Below, piece after piece: positions 60,965-64,000 of a stretch of 64,000 nt of DNA. The stretch is from Zychaea mexicana (lineage: Eukaryota; Mucoromycota; Mucoromycetes; Mucorales; Lichtheimiaceae), in contig NW_026516752.1 in assembly GCF_025766255.1 (NCBI RefSeq), positions 62,001 through 126,000 on the forward strand. Direction: 5' to 3'. The notes under the pieces were generated by a model that was not told the origin of the DNA, made no database searches, and was given only the letters and a program-made list of their open reading frames with translations. A program made the translations under genes and the position numbers. The stretch's first letter is position 1, and every line of letters starts with the position of its first letter.

Positions 60965-61330
60965 GTGCTCGATCTACTGGTTATGACCAACATGATGATT
61001 ATAACGTATTACAAGTGGTATGGAGCGTCAACGAGCTTAACCCCTAGTGTAAAATATTTGTCCATGAGATGTAAATGCTCAATACCAACGATCAGCAACA
61101 CTCAACCTTCGTGCTCTCTTGCGGCATCCAAACGAACCAAGCCCCACGTGGCTCGAGACAGTTGCCTATCGACGCCCCATTACACTGTACACCGACCAAA
61201 TGCTTATCATGAAGAGGTGGCTCTGTTCCGCGTAGTAGCGCCAAGAGCGGCAGCATCAGCAGGAAGAACAGGAGTACCTGCGAGATGAGGCGGGATAACG
61301 ACAGCGATGCTTAGAACTCGCTGCAGAAAA
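60965..61330 (+). pseudogene. Decayed relative of the 15-residue-repeat gene at 47 kb
   Basis: Two blocks are homologous to the 47 kb gene. ITYYKWYGASTSLTP (about 61000-61045) matches FLYYTRWVNQRLTP. The stretch from 61134 encodes EPSPTWLETVAYRRP, matching EPTREWLEAVAYRRP; the DNA that follows still matches the coiled-coil part (CGGCAGCA...GCAGGAAGAACAGGAGTACCTGC). The blocks lie in different frames, with stop codons (TAGTAG near 61231) and indels. Only about 90 bases lie between the blocks, against about 500 in the intact gene, so the membrane and 15-residue-repeat region is absent. It is a dead copy or remnant of a paralogue. Confidence 0.7.
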
Positions 61331-62963
61331 CAATCTTATAAAGAGCTTAGTCAAGTAAAAAGAGAAGCATCTGATGATTTAAGGAGTATACAAAAGCTGC
61401 TGATATCAATTGGATTGAATGAAACGCGGTATATAACGAAAAGTAAACATCGCACTCGAATCTCTTACTCGTTGAACAACTGCAATTAATTATATGCATT
61501 TGAAAAGGGTATCGGTAGAATTTGCTTTAGTTTACGCCTGCTACTTTTAAATTCAACTGTGTCAACCATAGCTTGTGCTAATATAAGACTCAATGGAACC
61601 AAGTCGACATGTAAAAACCCAAAGGCTATATGGCAGATTTGGCCTCGTCGTGACAAGCTCAACAATGCGATCAACGGCTGCGCGAATCATTCAAGCACAA
61701 ATCTATGGGCCGCACTTTATGGAGTGGCCGATATCAAAAAATACAAGTGATATAAACGTCAAAGACGATGAAAGCCACTAAACAGCTGGCAATCGTGATG
61801 TAGATGACAATGACTTTTTGCTAAGCTCATAAAACTAATACCGAGATACAGAAAGAACTTCACGTGCTCCAACGAGCACAACATAGGCAGCATTGAGTTA
61901 TAGTATGTGGATTGGGTGCTACCACCAGCTCCTATACGTAGAATACACTCTATTGTTGGAACGATATTTCAGTTCAAATGTTGTCAGTAAATATACCCAC
62001 GCTGTATTTCAGTGGAAGCGAGCCGTTCTCATTGTCCGATAGCCAGTATGTTAGTTACGATGGACCACTTTTCTGACCGTCGTCTCCATTTATATTTTTT
62101 ACTGCAGGATATGCATTGCATCTTTTCACCATCATTGCACCTCTTCTACTGTGTGCCGCCGTAACGGGTTCCCAGTTATTCAAAAAGAGTTCCTGGCAGT
62201 TGCCAGAAAAAGTTTCTCTAAAGATATTTTCTGACGTGCCCAAAAAACTGATACATGCAACGGCTCTCACAAGAATTTTGACATTGTATTACATGGTCAG
62301 TGCATTATGCTTGTGTCAAACGGTTGCCTAGATATTATGTTTAGAATCGATCGAGTCATTGCAAAGTAAAAGTAATTACGAATCTAATGTGAGCCATTTG
62401 ACATTGTCAGCATTGTATAAGAACAAGGACACAGCACGCCAAAACATGAGTTCTTTCCTAACTGTCAAATGAAGCGGCGAAGACGATTGAACACAGTCAG
62501 AAAGAAAATGGATATTGCAAGGTGAAGCGACACGCAAATATCTTCACAAGGAAAGAAATTGTAAATGAGTTTGAGCAGGACATAAAGTAAAAGAGCAGGT
62601 TTTTATTCATTGTAATATTAGAGTAAAGAAACATTTTATAAAAGACAAAAGTTATCGTTATGAATATCAATAGTCGAAGGGTACAAAATTTATTAAAAGA
62701 ACACAATCAGTGGACAATAAAGACAAATAATAAGAACGCGATTTTACAAAGTGACCTCAACAAGCAGTTCGCACAACCTGCAGGCTATACAAAAAGCATG
62801 AAGAAAGCAAGAAGAAACAGAAGAAGTATGTAAAAGGGGGAGGAAAAGAAAGCCACCAATGCCTCGGCCTGGGAGTCCCAGTCTCCCAATCATTTGGCTG
62901 GGTCAATCAACCACAAACCCAGCCATCATGGTACAAACGAGTGGGAACCATGACGTACACTAC
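61331..62963. other. Gene-poor region
   Basis: AT-rich sequence with several short open frames, including one starting MHLFTIIAPLLLCAAVTGSQ (62116-62331) that resembles a secretion signal. It lacks any further support, and I do not call it a gene. Confidence 0.3.
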
Positions 62964-63148
62964 GTTTCGAGAGTCAAGTGCAAGCAATCGGTTGTGGATT
63001 GCCTGTGAGTGGGGAAGGGGGAAGGGAAGGACGGAAGGAAGATGGAAGGGTAGACGGAAGGGTAGACGGAAGGGTAGACGGAAGGGAAGAGGAAAGGGAA
63101 GAGGAAAGAGAAGGGGTGGGGGTAGGGGAAGGAATTGACTCTCGAAAC
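62964..63148. repeat. Purine-rich minisatellite bracketed by a 14-bp inverted repeat
   Basis: GTTTCGAGAGTCAA at 62964-62977 is the exact reverse complement of TTGACTCTCGAAAC at 63135-63148. Between them, 63015-63130 is almost pure G/A on the plus strand, with tandem AAGGGTAGACGG units (12 bases, about 4 copies) grading into GGAAGAGGAAAG repeats. Confidence 0.85.
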
Positions 63149-63244
63149 ACCCAAAAAAGAAAAAAAAAAATTTGCTGCTGTTGTCGAATGCTGGAGGAGC
63201 TGCTTACTGGATACTCGGATGCTGGGAGCCGAACACTGAAGCTG

Positions 63245-63412
63245 GGAGCTGATTGCCGAGTGTCGATTGCCGAGTGTCGATTGCCGAGAGTCGAATGCCG
63301 AGAGTCGAATGCCAGAGAGTTGATCGCTGAGAGTCGAATGCCGAGAGTCGAATGCCGAGCGTCGATTGTCGAGAGTCAAATGCCGAGAGTCGATTGCCGA
63401 GAGTCCAACGCA
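63245..63412. repeat. GAGTCGAATGCC-type minisatellite
   Basis: About twelve imperfect tandem copies of a 13-14 base unit (GATTGCCGAGTGTC, GAGAGTCGAATGCC and variants). All six frames are mostly open across it, so open frames here are not evidence of genes. Confidence 0.88.
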
Positions 63413-64000
63413 ATCTACAGTGGCACCTGGCTCCTCATTGCGACCCCCACCATGGCAGACCAGACCAGACCAGCAGACAAGGCATCCAACCGAAAGGACA
63501 CTACCATATTTCTATGGCGAGAAACCGAAAAGGATTTCTCCGTCCTCTGATCTCGCCTGAAGATCGGTTGTGGCCAACACCGTTGAACGCCAGACTGGAC
63601 AGCCCAAAGCAGGGACCGGTTGTAGGCAGCCAGGGGGACCACGGGAAAAAGGCTGAGACCAGGACCGACAGAGGCAAGACCAGGACCAAGGGAAGAGCCA
63701 GAGCGAGGGGAAGACCAGAACCAAGGGAAGAGCCAAGAGAAAGACCAGGAGGATCCAAGGGAGTGAAGGGAAAAGAAAAGTGAAGAGAAGAAAGAGTGAA
63801 GAAAAAATTTTTTGTTTGGTTTTAAAAAAACACGTCCAGGCCCGTGCTAAAAATACAGGCAGCAATAGCAACACGATCACACTTTTTTTTGTTACTTTCA
63901 CACTTTGTTTTCTTTTTTTCTCATCTTTTTTTTTCACATGTATCATACATCAGCTGAGGGAAGTGGTTGATAAAATGACCAAGCCAAATATTGAAGCAGC
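63413..64000. other. Right edge: repetitive purine-rich DNA and a possible partial exon
   Basis: 63640-63780 is built of AGACCAGGACCAAGGGAAGAGCC-like imperfect repeats. After a T-rich stretch (63880-63935), a possible acceptor at 63952 precedes a frame that runs off the window (LREVVDKMTKPNIEA). That may be the first or second exon of a plus-strand gene starting near here, but too little is visible to name it. Confidence 0.3.

Noticed and set aside
63245..63412. Direct repeats resembling a CRISPR array
   Set aside because: Units are tandem and imperfect without unique spacers, in a eukaryotic genome with no cas genes. It is a minisatellite.
62978..63783. Several overlapping long open frames in the repetitive right end
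   Set aside because: All frames are open because the repeats lack stop codons. The products are low complexity and no start or domain is convincing.
62850..64000. Possible LTR retrotransposon end with a primer-binding site near 63420
   Set aside because: I found no matching second LTR, no reverse transcriptase or integrase coding sequence and no clear tRNA-complementary stretch.

Overview
The window is nuclear DNA of a fungus. The best fit is an early-diverging lineage such as Mucoromycota, possibly Mucorales; this is an inference from gene content, not a database match. The genes carry many short GT-AG introns and long CAG/CAA-encoded glutamine runs. The families present are a copper-fist regulator, a Cys-form SelO, a Pof3/Dia2-like TPR/F-box/LRR protein, a peroxisomal hydratase ending in SKL, CAF-1 and CNOT11. 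Nothing looks bacterial, organellar or viral. Exon structures below were built by hand from splice sites and phase, and exon lengths were checked for reading-frame consistency.

1-8.8 kb is gene-dense: a DUF336/UPF0303 protein, CNOT11, TIM13, a short-chain dehydrogenase, an Fmp32/MCUR1-type mitochondrial coiled-coil protein and an inositol hexakisphosphate kinase. 8.8-11.2 kb holds no host gene but a non-autonomous DNA transposon with ~165-bp terminal inverted repeats and a perfect 8-bp target duplication. 11.2-23.1 kb carries SelO, an unrecognised disordered protein with about ten RELxDF repeats, a two-START-domain tail-anchored protein and a stand-alone peroxisomal enoyl-CoA hydratase 2. 25.6-27.7 kb is an M20 amidohydrolase whose frame is broken relative to its family.

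28.4-42.2 kb carries a membrane-anchored deubiquitinase, a copper-fist transcription factor, a calmodulin-like protein, a RanBPM/Gid1-type CTLH E3 subunit and a TPR/F-box/LRR protein. Three of these five relate to ubiquitin, but they are not co-oriented as a unit and I see no operon logic. 42.2-47.1 kb is gene-poor, with a tRNA-Asn(GTT) and a second, older transposon-like element.

47.1-59.7 kb carries an unrecognised hydrophobic protein with a tandem 15-residue repeat, the CAF-1 large subunit (19 exons), an HTH plus Myb-like protein, a rhomboid protease and a PX-domain protein. 59.7-64 kb is mostly non-genic: a decayed relative of the 15-residue-repeat gene, then purine-rich and GAGTCGAATGCC-type minisatellites, one flanked by a perfect 14-bp inverted repeat. 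The most novel items are the 15-residue-repeat membrane protein with its decayed relative, and the RELxDF-repeat protein.
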